DNA of 64,000 nucleotides from Gramella sp. KN1008 (GTDB lineage Bacteria > Bacteroidota > Bacteroidia > Flavobacteriales > Flavobacteriaceae). This document shows, piece after piece, positions 17,622 to 26,273 of this stretch (position 1 is the stretch's first letter; the number at the start of each line of letters is the position of its first letter). The DNA lies in the NCBI RefSeq assembly GCF_004332155.1, contig NZ_SJDV01000007.1:44496-108495 (forward strand). The letters run 5' to 3'. Made by a program: the position numbers and the translations under genes. The notes beneath the pieces are model-generated. The model searched no databases. It was not told the DNA's origin and saw nothing but the letters and a program-made list of their open reading frames with translations.

Positions 17622-17737
17622 GAGGTATAAATGACAGAAATGTTCTAAGAAAATGTTTTCAAAGAATTTTTAAAAAAATTATTAATTACTGAATTAGTCG
17701 AGGAAAATCCCCACCGGAAAGCGGGGATTTTTTTATA
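17622..17737 (+). ncRNA. Candidate small RNA or leader-peptide transcript
   Basis: A promoter-like pair (17589-17616) and a strong intrinsic terminator (17705-17737) enclose about 115 bases with no gene. Near its start lies a near-perfect Shine-Dalgarno AGGAGG (17619-17624), rare in this phylum, 5 bases before an ATG that opens a 5-codon frame (MTEMF, stop). It may be a small RNA, a translated mini-ORF, or decayed remains of a gene. Nothing matches a known RNA family that I recognise. Confidence 0.4.
17705..17737 (+). terminator. Intrinsic terminator
   Basis: AAATCCCC (17705-17712) pairs with GGGGATTT (17723-17730), followed by TTTTT. No plus-strand gene ends upstream of it, which is the main support for the short transcript. 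Confidence 0.8.
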
Positions 17738-17802
17738 CCTGTATTCCCTATAAGTTTTTAACTATTATTCGAGTAGTTTTATATGGGATGTCGTATTACA
17801 AT

Positions 17803-18588
17803 CTAAAGCTTTCTAAGCCAGATATTCCTGAACTGTACTTTGGTCTCGTGGTCCTGAAGGGAGATCACATCCTCTCCATGGGCCTCTGGATAATTATGAA
17901 GTCCAATATAAAGGGTTAGTCCATTGATGGTCGCGTTGTTCTGTACTACCACTCCGTTATGCATTACGGTTATTCTGGCGGGACTATCCAGCTTTCCATT
18001 TTCTTTAAAGCGAGGTGCCGTATAGATCACATCATAACTGTTCCACTCTTCGGGAGACCTCATGGCGTTTACAAGAGGGGGATGGTCTTTATAAATACTT
18101 GCGGCCTGGCCATTGGAGTAGGTTCGGTTATTATAGGAGTCCAGTATTTGCAGCTCATACCGATTCTGGAAAAAGAGTCCGCTGTTTCCGCGGCCCTGCC
18201 CTGAATATTGAATCTCATCTGGTGCGCTCCACTCGAGATGCAGTTGGATATCCCCAAATTTCATCTTTGTCTGAATACCCCCGGTACCGGGAACCACTTC
18301 AAAATATCCGTCTTTGATCTGCCATGGAGCAGGGCGGGTAGTGTCTTTCTGGCTTACCCAATTGTTAAGATCCTTGCCGTCAAACAGAATAATGGCATCT
18401 GAAGGGGCATCACCAGCTTCTTTCCCCGGTTCTATCACTTCTACCCGGGGCTCCCAGATCTCGGTCATTTCTGGTTTCATTGGCATTGGTGAGACTTCCG
18501 GTGGAGTAGTAGGATACTCTTCTTGAGCCTGGCTTATATAACTCACTAATAAAATAGTGGGTAGAAGGAAAAGGCTAAGCTTCTTCAT
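17803..18588 (-). CDS. DUF1080 (3-keto-disaccharide hydrolase-like) exported protein
   Basis: 261 residues with a signal peptide (MKKLSLFLLPTILLVSYISQ, cleaved near AQEEY). The DUF1080 jelly-roll starts near residue 62: IILFDGKDLNNWVSQ, then DIQLHLEWSAP, GNSGLFFQNRYELQILDSYNN and the C-terminal VQFRNIWLRKL. The fold is concanavalin-like and is found in sugar-processing enzymes; hydrolysis of 3-keto-glycosides has been shown for some members. It is periplasmic. It stands alone, between two non-coding stretches. Confidence 0.92.
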   Translation of the reverse strand: MKKLSLFLLPTILLVSYISQAQEEYPTTPPEVSPMPMKPEMTEIWEPRVEVIEPGKEAGDAPSDAIILFDGKDLNNWVSQKDTTRPAPWQIKDGYFEVVPGTGGIQTKMKFGDIQLHLEWSAPDEIQYSGQGRGNSGLFFQNRYELQILDSYNNRTYSNGQAASIYKDHPPLVNAMRSPEEWNSYDVIYTAPRFKENGKLDSPARITVMHNGVVVQNNATINGLTLYIGLHNYPEAHGEDVISLQDHETKVQFRNIWLRKL

Positions 18589-18611
18589 TTTAGGCGTATT
18601 TATTGAATTTC

Positions 18612-18641
18612 CTAAAATAAGCTTATAAGTGATAGAATCAA
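18612..18641 (-). promoter_or_regulatory. Putative promoter of the DUF1080 gene
   Basis: Read on the minus strand: TTG (18641-18639), 19 bases, TATTTTAG (18619-18612), one base off TAnnTTTG. Transcription would start about 17 bases before the ATG. Confidence 0.45.
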
Positions 18642-18752
18642 AGAAGGGATGAATAACTACTCCCTTGAGTACAATCTTTTTCCAGTTTTTCGCAGTTAAA
18701 TAAATTTTAAATGTTCAGGGGTGAGATATTTTTCACTACCTTTAATGCTGTC

Positions 18753-18823
18753 ATTCAGGGTGCTACATTAAGATGGGCTGAGAAAAGACCTGTGGATTGT
18801 CTGGATAATGCCAGATAAAGAGT
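18753..18823 (+). promoter_or_regulatory. Degenerate, orphan TPP (THI-box) riboswitch
   Basis: GGGTGC (18758-18763), GGCTGAGA (18776-18783) and CTGGATAATGCCAG (18801-18814) occur in the order and spacing of the thiamin pyrophosphate riboswitch; between the first two a CAT/ATG mini-stem stands where P3 belongs. The usual CCTGAT and the closing GGGA of P1 are altered, so it may no longer bind TPP. It points to the 3' end of tolC on the opposite strand: no thiamin gene follows on the plus strand. It is best read as a relic left after loss or rearrangement of a thi gene or thiamin transporter. Confidence 0.6.
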
Positions 18824-18832
18824 ATGACACTC

Positions 18833-18874
18833 AAAGGGAACAGTTAATGTGAAATATTCATTTTTGTTCCCTTT
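18833..18874. other. Long inverted repeat after tolC / riboswitch relic
   Basis: AAAGGGAACA (18833-18842) and TGTTCCCTTT (18865-18874) pair perfectly; TGAA and TTCA form an inner stem. Neither side has a good T run. It could stop tolC transcripts on the minus strand or be the former expression platform of the riboswitch on the plus strand. Confidence 0.5.
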
Positions 18875-18892
18875 GTTCCTTTATATAGAATC

Positions 18893-20278
18893 CTAAATTT
18901 CCTGTAGCCTTGCCAGTATTTTCAGTAATTCGATCTGGGTTTGTAAAAGTTTGTTCTGCAATTTTATTTGTTTCTGTCTCGCTGAGATAAGGCTGTTCTC
19001 TCTTGAATTTACCAGAAAAACAGAGCTTTCCCCGAGTTCCATTTTTCGTTCTTCACCTTCTAGCATCTGACGATAAGAAGAGACCAGGTTTTCCATCATC
19101 TTATTCTGCGTTTCCAGTGACCTTCTTTGTTCTTTTATTGCGGCTATCTTATTTCGTAATTCCAGCCTGCCTGTATATAGATCAAACCCGGCATTTTCAA
19201 GTTTTATTTTGCTAAGCTGAAGATCGCCACGCTCTTTTCTTAAAAATAGGGGTAGACTGAATTTCAGCCCGAATTTATATTCATCATAGTTAAGACTGTT
19301 CAGATCCTCATATTCCTCAGCAAGGAAATTATATTCAAGGTCCAGGGTGGGTAATAGTTTATTCGCTTTCAGCCTTTTTTCATATTCCAGTGCCTCCAGC
19401 TTATAACGCAGGGACAATATCTTGGGATGGGTTTCAAGCTCATCACTCTCCAGTCCCATTTCCAGACTTACTTTTAGGGGGGCCTGCGCCGGGAAAAGAT
19501 TTTCATCTATCTCCAAAGGAATATTATTTTCCTGCCAGAGAAAAGTTCCCAGCTTTAAAGCAGCCTTGGTATATTCCAGTTGAGCCTGCTCAAGATCCAG
19601 ATTTCGGTTCTGAAAACTAATTCGTGCCTCCACCGTATCTATGGCCGGTTTATCGCCTTCCTCGAAACTTCTTTTCACTCCTCTTAATCTCAGGGCGGCA
19701 TTTTCCCTGAAGTCTCTGAACAATTTTAATTCACGGTAGTTCATTTGCCATTCAAAATAAGCTATCGAGGCCTGGTATAAGATCTCATTTAGCATCAATT
19801 GCTGCTCAGCTTGCGATTGCTTCCTGAATACTTTAGCCTGTTTTAAGGCTGCCATACGCTCATTGATAAATAGCCCCTGGCCAACCGGGATTGAAATTCC
19901 AGCCGCAAATAGACCGCCTTCTGGAACCTTGTTCTGGGGGTTCAAAAACTCCCCTGAATTATTCTCATATTTGGCTTTTAACTCGATGCCATACCAGGTT
20001 GGGATCTTGAAACCTGCATTGAGAATATCAAAATATTCAGTTTCTCTGAATTCCTTTCGGTCATAATTGGTTTCCAGTTTAGGATCGAAGCCTCCCCGGG
20101 CTTTTCGCACATCGGCTTCTACCCGTTCTATCAATAGACCAGCCTGCCTTACCACCGGATGATTCGCCCTAACTATATCCAGATATTCTTCAAATCCCAG
20201 ATACAAACTATCCTTTTCCTGAGCGAAATTGAGCAGTGGCAGCGAGATGAACAATATGATTATATATAATCTTCTCAT
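18893..20278 (-). CDS. TolC-family outer-membrane efflux protein
   Basis: 461 residues with a signal peptide (MRRLYIIILFISLPLLNFA, then QEKDS). The sequence is largely helical, with two repeats as in TolC: paired OEP domains about 30-235 and 255-455, with long Gln/Glu/Leu-rich coiled coils. It forms the outer-membrane channel of a tripartite exporter. It is the last gene of the tetR-abc-hlyD-tolC operon and overlaps hlyD by 4 bp. Confidence 0.92.
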   Translation of the reverse strand: MRRLYIIILFISLPLLNFAQEKDSLYLGFEEYLDIVRANHPVVRQAGLLIERVEADVRKARGGFDPKLETNYDRKEFRETEYFDILNAGFKIPTWYGIELKAKYENNSGEFLNPQNKVPEGGLFAAGISIPVGQGLFINERMAALKQAKVFRKQSQAEQQLMLNEILYQASIAYFEWQMNYRELKLFRDFRENAALRLRGVKRSFEEGDKPAIDTVEARISFQNRNLDLEQAQLEYTKAALKLGTFLWQENNIPLEIDENLFPAQAPLKVSLEMGLESDELETHPKILSLRYKLEALEYEKRLKANKLLPTLDLEYNFLAEEYEDLNSLNYDEYKFGLKFSLPLFLRKERGDLQLSKIKLENAGFDLYTGRLELRNKIAAIKEQRRSLETQNKMMENLVSSYRQMLEGEERKMELGESSVFLVNSRENSLISARQKQIKLQNKLLQTQIELLKILARLQEI

Positions 20279-21621
20279 TCTTTAGCTGTTTTTTCAGACT
20301 CCGGTGAATAATAATTAGGAGGGAAGCCATTAAGATGACGCCATATCTCATACCAGATGGGGACATCCTCCAATAGAGCCAGGGTATTTGCTCCTGAGCC
20401 AACCCTTAATGCATTCGGCCAGGGTTGACCGTCCGGATCCGGGGCCAGTAATACACGGTATTTGCCATTCTCACTAATATAGTTTTCTATAGCCACGATC
20501 TCGGCACCGTAGGTTCCATAAGATATATTGGGCCACCCGCTAAAGACGATCGCTGGCCAGCCATCAAATCTTACCCGCACTTTCTCTCCCACGTGTAAAA
20601 GGGGAAGATCAAGAGGTTTTACGTATGTTTCAACGGCCAGGTCGTAATTGGCAGGCATGATGCTTACCAGTTTTTCACCCTCCTTAAAGGTTTCTCCAAT
20701 ACCACCCACCAGAGCTTTATTGATATATCCATCCTGGGGAGCCCTTATATAATAAAGCGCATCTCTTATATCGTAATTTACATAGGCATTCTCAAGTTTG
20801 CTCACTTCAGCTTCGGTATCATAGCGCATAGACTGGGCGGTGGAACGATCGCTTCGCGCCTTAGCGATCTTATCGCTGTATTCGGCCTCAATACGATTGA
20901 GTTCCAGTCTGGCATTTATTATATCGTTTCTGCTGGCCAGCAGTTTATTCTCCTGCGATATGAGTTTTGCCTGGTTTTCCTGTAATTTTAACCGCTTTTC
21001 CTCAACATCGGTCATGGCTTTGAGCCCCTCTTCCTTAAGCTTTTGGGTACGCTCAAATTGCGTTTCAGCGATCTTGAGATTTGTTTGGGCAGCCTGCAGG
21101 TCTATACTGTCGCTTTTCGTCTTTAATCTTGCCTGCTCCAGCTTGTTTCGGGCCTGTTCCAGTTTCAATTGCTTCTCATTCTGTAACGCCATGATCTGCT
21201 GACCCAGAGCATCGATCTTCTCATCATATGAAACCAGAGAATTAGACTTGGCCCTTACCTGTTCACCGGTTCTTCGAACCAGGTCTGGGTCCATATACTC
21301 ACTTTTCACCTCAGTGATATGAAGTATGGTATCACCTTTTTTTACGAATTCTCCTTCCCGTACATACCACCGGGAGATCTGGCCCGGGATTGGGGATTGG
21401 ATGGTTTGAGGTCTTTGACCTGGTGTTAAAGTGGTTACAGATCCTGTTCCTGAAATAGTTTGGGTCCAGGGCAGGAAAAGTATGATTAGACCTATCACGG
21501 CGAAGATTTTCAGGAAAAGATTCAGATATTTATAATGCCTTTTATGAAATACTTTCTTACCTGCCTCAAACTGGCTAAGGTCAACATGCTCATGCAGGCT
21601 GTTTTTAGTAATGTTCAACAT
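20275..21621 (-). CDS. HlyD-family membrane fusion protein
   Basis: 448 residues. A single membrane segment lies near residues 36-53 (FLKIFAVIGLIILFLPW) after a short cytoplasmic part, as in type I secretion adaptors. The lipoyl half PIPGQISRWYVREGEFVKKGD precedes a long coiled coil (about 120-270), and the second lipoyl half and beta-barrel follow (APQDGYINKALVGGIGETFKEGEKLVSIMP in parts). It bridges the ABC subunit (3 bp upstream) and TolC (4-bp overlap downstream). Confidence 0.93.
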   Translation of the reverse strand: MLNITKNSLHEHVDLSQFEAGKKVFHKRHYKYLNLFLKIFAVIGLIILFLPWTQTISGTGSVTTLTPGQRPQTIQSPIPGQISRWYVREGEFVKKGDTILHITEVKSEYMDPDLVRRTGEQVRAKSNSLVSYDEKIDALGQQIMALQNEKQLKLEQARNKLEQARLKTKSDSIDLQAAQTNLKIAETQFERTQKLKEEGLKAMTDVEEKRLKLQENQAKLISQENKLLASRNDIINARLELNRIEAEYSDKIAKARSDRSTAQSMRYDTEAEVSKLENAYVNYDIRDALYYIRAPQDGYINKALVGGIGETFKEGEKLVSIMPANYDLAVETYVKPLDLPLLHVGEKVRVRFDGWPAIVFSGWPNISYGTYGAEIVAIENYISENGKYRVLLAPDPDGQPWPNALRVGSGANTLALLEDVPIWYEIWRHLNGFPPNYYSPESEKTAKE

Positions 21622-21624
21622 CGC

Positions 21625-23289
21625 TTAAGGGTTGTTTTGAATTTCACCATTGCTGATTCTTATCCTTCGGTTACAGTATTTTCTCCATTCCCTATCCTGG
21701 CTTATAACAATGATTGCCCAGGGGTTCGTTTCAGCGAACAGAAAGTTCATGATAGAAGCAGCTTCTTCCTTGTCTATCTGATCCAGGGGTTCGTTAAGCA
21801 CCAGGAGCTGAGGTTTCTTTACAATGCTTCTGGCCAGTACGATCTTTTTAGCCACGGTATAAGCAAGCTGGCGGCCTTCCGGAAAGATAAGAGCGTCCAG
21901 TCCCTTAGGTTGTTGTCTTACAAAATTTGTCAAACCGGTATTCTTCAATACTTCAAAAATGTCTTTCTGCGGAATATTCTGGTCTCCGAAACTTAAATTC
22001 TCCAAAAGACTTCCCTCAAAGGGAGATTCCTCGGTAAGCGATTGGCCTATGAGTGAGCGATAATAATTCAGATTGATATTTTGCAGAGAAATCCCATTTA
22101 CATATATCTTTCCGGAAGTAGGTTCCATCAATCCGGCAATGATCTTCAACAGGGTTGATTTTCCTGCTCCATTGGGGCCTTCCAGGATGATCCTGTCTCC
22201 AGGACTTATTTGCAGATTGATATTTTTTAGGATCTCAGTGCCATCATTGGCCACAAAACCTACATTTTTAAGTTCTATTTCCAGTTTAGCATTATCAGCA
22301 AAACTCGTATCCCCATCAACAGGTTCCAGTTTCTTGTCCACTACTTCTCCCAGTTTCTCCAGAGATGTAAGCATATCATAAAGATTTTCCAGGCCTATGA
22401 TCATTTTTTCCACACTGCTTATGATAAGAAGGATAATGATCTCGGCAGCCACAAACTGGCCTATGTTCATTTGCTCATTCAGGACAAGGATGCCTCCAAT
22501 AATGAGTAATCCGGCAGTTATAAGCACCTTAAAACCTATCATCTGAATAAACTGGAGTCTAAGAATCCTGAAATGGCTTTCCCTTGCGTCCAGATAACTG
22601 CTTACCAGCTTATCATTTTTATTTACCGCCAGGTTTGTTTTTCCCGATATTTTGAAGCTGATAAGCGTGCGAGCTACTTCCTGAAGCCAGTGAGCGATCT
22701 TATACTTGATCTTTGACTCCTTCATACTGGTGTGGAGCCCCGCCTTCCCGGTATACCTGAATACCAGGTAGATGAGAACTATTAGAAGAAGTCCGTAAAA
22801 AATAAAGAACGGATGGTAGAGTGAGAGCAGGATAAGTCCAAAAATGATCTGGAAAATTGCAGCAGGAAAATCCAGCACAAGTTTGGAGATCCCTTTCTGA
22901 ATACTTAATACATCAAAAAATCTGTTAGCCAACTCCGGTGGATAAAAGTTGTGTAGTTCACTCATCTTTATTTTCGGGAACCTGTAGGCAAATTCGAAAG
23001 AGGCACGGGTGAATATCTTTTGCTGAATGTTCTCCAGAATACGTATCTGCATTAATTGTAGTATTCCCACAAATGCGACGCCCAGCGTTACCAGACTCAC
23101 TAAAACTATCCATGAGGTGCTTATGCGCGCACCCTGAATAAGGTTAACGATGGCCTGAATTCCCAATGGCACAGAAAGGTTCACCAGACCCGCGAAGATC
23201 GCATAGTAGACTATCTGCAAAAAGTCTTTTTTCTCAAGTTTGAGAAGTCCCAGGAAACGTTGCCAGGTTGATAGTTTGTTATCGGCCAT
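21625..23289 (-). CDS. ABC exporter half-transporter with degenerate ATPase motifs
   Basis: With ATG at 23289 (overlapping the tetR stop by 11 bp) the protein has 554 residues: an ABC membrane domain with about six segments (residues 1-310) and a nucleotide-binding domain. Walker A GPNGAGKST is intact (about 371-379). The signature, however, reads FPEGRQLAY instead of LSGGQ (about 466), Walker B ends LLVLNEP (Asn for Asp, about 494), and the H-loop is VISQDRE (Gln for His, about 528). There is no peptidase domain. The protein probably binds ATP but may hydrolyse it poorly unless a second subunit, not in this operon, completes the sites. Confidence 0.9.
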   Translation of the reverse strand: MADNKLSTWQRFLGLLKLEKKDFLQIVYYAIFAGLVNLSVPLGIQAIVNLIQGARISTSWIVLVSLVTLGVAFVGILQLMQIRILENIQQKIFTRASFEFAYRFPKIKMSELHNFYPPELANRFFDVLSIQKGISKLVLDFPAAIFQIIFGLILLSLYHPFFIFYGLLLIVLIYLVFRYTGKAGLHTSMKESKIKYKIAHWLQEVARTLISFKISGKTNLAVNKNDKLVSSYLDARESHFRILRLQFIQMIGFKVLITAGLLIIGGILVLNEQMNIGQFVAAEIIILLIISSVEKMIIGLENLYDMLTSLEKLGEVVDKKLEPVDGDTSFADNAKLEIELKNVGFVANDGTEILKNINLQISPGDRIILEGPNGAGKSTLLKIIAGLMEPTSGKIYVNGISLQNINLNYYRSLIGQSLTEESPFEGSLLENLSFGDQNIPQKDIFEVLKNTGLTNFVRQQPKGLDALIFPEGRQLAYTVAKKIVLARSIVKKPQLLVLNEPLDQIDKEEAASIMNFLFAETNPWAIIVISQDREWRKYCNRRIRISNGEIQNNP

Positions 23290-23968
23290 TATTTTCAATT
23301 TTAAGGACGTTTTGTACCAGGTTCTTGAAGTAATCTGGCGGTAATACTTTCTCATTACAATCGGTGATCGATGTAAAATGATCTATTAAAAAATATTGAT
23401 GAAGCGAACCTTCAATTACCATACTGGCAAGACTTTTTGGAAATTTATATCCAGGATCCACAGCTTTGATCATTTCCGATAATCTACCTACAAGTCTCTT
23501 ATAGATAAGAAAGTAACCATCTTTGTTCTCGGCATCTACTTCTTTGGTAAGAAAAGACTTTGAGGATTCGTTGATGATGATCTGGTTTAGAGCTACTTCA
23601 TCTATATGACCAAAGGTTGAATCCCGTTCCACGGGTTTGGTAAGTATCTCTATGGCTGTAAGTAATTTATTTTCAGTATTCTCAATACTGTTGGTAGCAA
23701 ATACCAGCTGATATTCTTTCCAGCCCCAGTACCATGAGGTAAGGTATACTAGGAACTTATGCTTGTTCTCAAAATAGCGGTAAATAGAGCTTTCATTGGA
23801 TTTGATACGTTTCCCCAGTTTCCTGAAAGTAAAGTTCTCAAATCCCGATTCACTGATAAGTCTTATGCCATCCTGCACTATTCTTTTACCAAGAGGAGTC
23901 GACTCCGGATCTTTAAGGTAGATCTTATTATTTACTCCAATTTTTATATCCTTTAATATGTATTCCAT
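23279..23968 (-). CDS. TetR-family transcriptional regulator
   Basis: From the ATG at 23968 (MEYILKD) it has 229 residues; a longer frame to 23986 adds 6. The helix-turn-helix lies near residues 28-65: IVQDGIRLISESGFENFTFRKLGKRI and SNESSIYRYFENKHKFLVYL, the usual TetR spacing. The C-terminal part is helical and would bind a ligand, unknown here. It opens the operon with the ABC, HlyD and TolC genes, so it probably controls that exporter and itself through the operator just upstream. Confidence 0.9.
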   Translation of the reverse strand: MEYILKDIKIGVNNKIYLKDPESTPLGKRIVQDGIRLISESGFENFTFRKLGKRIKSNESSIYRYFENKHKFLVYLTSWYWGWKEYQLVFATNSIENTENKLLTAIEILTKPVERDSTFGHIDEVALNQIIINESSKSFLTKEVDAENKDGYFLIYKRLVGRLSEMIKAVDPGYKFPKSLASMVIEGSLHQYFLIDHFTSITDCNEKVLPPDYFKNLVQNVLKIENNGR

Positions 23969-23987
23969 ACTATGAAACTTAATCACG

Positions 23988-24035
23988 CAAAAATAATAGT
24001 AAAAGTTTTAAAAATAATAGTATTACTATTATTTT
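23988..24035 (-). promoter_or_regulatory. TetR operator and overlapping promoter
   Basis: AATAATAGTA occurs at 23992-24001 and 24013-24022, exactly 21 bases (two helix turns) apart, and its inverse TACTATTATT at 24024-24033. The last two form a 25-base perfect palindrome, 24011-24035. On the minus strand TATTTTTG (23995-23988), a perfect TAnnTTTG box, overlaps the first half-site, and the palindrome covers the -33 region. Position and symmetry fit auto-repression by the TetR protein that starts at 23968. Confidence 0.7.
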
Positions 24036-24288
24036 AACCTTTGTTGATGCAGCTAAGCAAGAGAATCTCAAGCATTCATACTTTTTTTCAAAATTTATTT
24101 TGTCAATTTCCTGCAATTCATTCAATAAAAACCCGGAAACTGAGCTTAATTTTTCAATTTTAAAATCTAAATGTTCTAAAATTGCCGAAATCATAATTGA
24201 GGTTGAGTTTCCTGATTTCTCCTGTTTTTAAATGCTTCAAAAAGACTTAGTTTTACGAATTAATTACAATTCGGAATTATAAAAAGGT
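24036..24288. other. Divergent intergenic stretch upstream of serA
   Basis: Gap between the TetR operator and serA. It holds a 6-base inverted repeat CGAATT/AATTCG (24256-24261 and 24268-24273) close to the serA start. I see no credible gene and no standard promoter; the serA promoter must be here but is not recognisable. Confidence 0.45.
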
Positions 24289-26181
24289 ATGGAGAACAAT
24301 CGCTATTTCGTGATAGATTTTGATAGTACGTTCACCCAGGTGGAAGCCCTGGATGTACTTGGTGAACTATCACTTGCCAATCACCCCAAAAAACCACAGA
24401 AATTACAGGAACTTAAGGAACTTACAGATCAGGCCATGGCGGGAGAACTGGCTTTCAGGGAATCCCTGGAAAAAAGGCTGGATATTCTTGAAGCCCATAA
24501 GGATTCCCTTCCCAAACTGGTGGAAATGCTTCGGGACAGGGTGTCGGTATCTTTTGTGCGCAACGAGGAATTCTTTAAGGAGTACCAGGATCATATCTAC
24601 ATTATTTCCAGTGGTTTTAAAGAAGTGATCGTACCCATTGTAAGTGATATGGGTGTGAAACCGGAAAATGTATATGCAAATACCTTTGAATTTAATAAGG
24701 AAGGAAATATCACAGGATTTGATAAATCTAATGTTCTTTCTAAAAATAACGGAAAAGTAGAACTGCTTAAGCAACTTGACCTTAAAGGCGATGTTTATGT
24801 TATTGGCGACGGCTATAACGATTATGAGATCAAAGCTGCGGGTCTTGCCAATAAGTTCTATGCATTCACTGAAAATGTTGAGCGAGATAAGATCCTTGAC
24901 AAAGCCGATCATATCACTCCTAGTCTTGACGAATTCCTATATCTTCATAAAATGAACAAAGCCATCTCTTATCCTAAAAATCGTATTAAGGTCCTTTTAC
25001 TTGAAAATGTGCATACAGATGCCGTTAATATAATGAAGAATGAAGGTTATAATGTGACCACAATTTCCGGAGCTCTTGATGAAGATGAGCTGGCCGAAAA
25101 GATTAAGGATGTTTCTATTCTTGGGATCAGGTCTAAAACAAACCTTACCGCTAAAGTTCTTGAGAATGCCAACCGCCTTATAGGTGTGGGTGCTTTTTGT
25201 ATAGGGACCAACCAGATAGATCTGGAAGCCTGCCTTAAGAAAGGAGTAGCGGTGTTTAATGCTCCTTTTAGTAATACCAGGTCTGTGGTAGAACTGGCCA
25301 TAGGAGAGATTATTCTGCTTATGAGAAACCTTCCCGATCGTATTGCCGAGATGCATCGCGGGGAATGGAACAAGTCTGCAAGCGGGAGTTACGAGATCAG
25401 GGGTAAAAAGCTCGGGATTGTAGGTTATGGAAATATTGGAGCACAGCTATCAGTGGTTGCAGAAGCCATTGGCTTTGATGTATATTATTATGACCTCGTT
25501 GAAAAGCTGGCCATGGGAAATGCCACCAAATGTAACAGTCTTAAGGAGCTTTTCGAAAAAGTGGACATCGTGACCCTGCATGTGGATGGACGCAAGGAAA
25601 ATAAGAATATGATAGGAGATAAGGAATTCAGCTGGATGAAAGAAGGTTCTATATTCCTTAATCTTGCCCGCGGCCAGGTTGTGAATGTGGATGCACTTAG
25701 AAAACATATGGAATCTGGCAGAATAAAAGGAGCCGGGGTGGATGTGTTCCCTAAAGAACCAAAGACCAACCAGGAAGAATTTGAATCCACCTTAAGAGGT
25801 CTGCCCAACCTGATCCTTACTCCGCATATTGGTGGGAGTACTGAAGAGGCTCAGGAAAACATTGGAAATTTTGTACCAGGAAAGATCATTGAGTATATCA
25901 ATACGGGAAGTACCACTAATTCGGTGAATTTCCCTAACCTGCAACTACCTATCCTTGAGAATGCACACAGGCTTATTCATATTCACCATAACCAACCCGG
26001 AATCATTGCTCATATAAACAGGATACTTGCTGCGCACGATATCAATATTGTAGGGCAATATCTTAAGACCAATGAAACCATAGGGTACGTAATCACTGAT
26101 ATTGACAAGGAATATGATAATGAAGTGATAAGAGAACTGAAAGGCATACAGGGAACCATCAGGTTCAGGGTATTGTATTAG
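24289..26181 (+). CDS. serA: SerB-like phosphatase fused to D-3-phosphoglycerate dehydrogenase
   Basis: 630 residues, against about 410 for an ordinary SerA with ACT. Residues 1-225 are a HAD phosphatase of the SerB type: DFDST (nucleophile Asp), AGELAFRESL as in SerB, IISSGF and GDGYNDYE. Residues about 232-540 are phosphoglycerate dehydrogenase: NAD loop VGYGNIGA (about 378), NLARGQVV and catalytic PHIGGSTEEA (about 513). Residues about 558-630 are an ACT domain (HHNQPGIIAHINRIL), usually the serine feedback site. The fusion joins steps one and three of serine synthesis; step two (SerC) is not in the window. GapN follows after 92 bp. Confidence 0.93.
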   Translation: MENNRYFVIDFDSTFTQVEALDVLGELSLANHPKKPQKLQELKELTDQAMAGELAFRESLEKRLDILEAHKDSLPKLVEMLRDRVSVSFVRNEEFFKEYQDHIYIISSGFKEVIVPIVSDMGVKPENVYANTFEFNKEGNITGFDKSNVLSKNNGKVELLKQLDLKGDVYVIGDGYNDYEIKAAGLANKFYAFTENVERDKILDKADHITPSLDEFLYLHKMNKAISYPKNRIKVLLLENVHTDAVNIMKNEGYNVTTISGALDEDELAEKIKDVSILGIRSKTNLTAKVLENANRLIGVGAFCIGTNQIDLEACLKKGVAVFNAPFSNTRSVVELAIGEIILLMRNLPDRIAEMHRGEWNKSASGSYEIRGKKLGIVGYGNIGAQLSVVAEAIGFDVYYYDLVEKLAMGNATKCNSLKELFEKVDIVTLHVDGRKENKNMIGDKEFSWMKEGSIFLNLARGQVVNVDALRKHMESGRIKGAGVDVFPKEPKTNQEEFESTLRGLPNLILTPHIGGSTEEAQENIGNFVPGKIIEYINTGSTTNSVNFPNLQLPILENAHRLIHIHHNQPGIIAHINRILAAHDINIVGQYLKTNETIGYVITDIDKEYDNEVIRELKGIQGTIRFRVLY

Positions 26182-26273
26182 ATTGTAGTCGTTAGTCATT
26201 AGAAATTAGACTGCATTGAATGATATATTGAACCTCAGATTTTAAACCTCTAACACTAAAAAAGACTTGAATC

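Noticed and set aside
23979..24194. 71-codon minus-strand frame upstream of tetR
   Set aside because: It runs through the operator palindrome and promoter, has a low-complexity Leu-rich end, and no recognisable fold; best read as chance.
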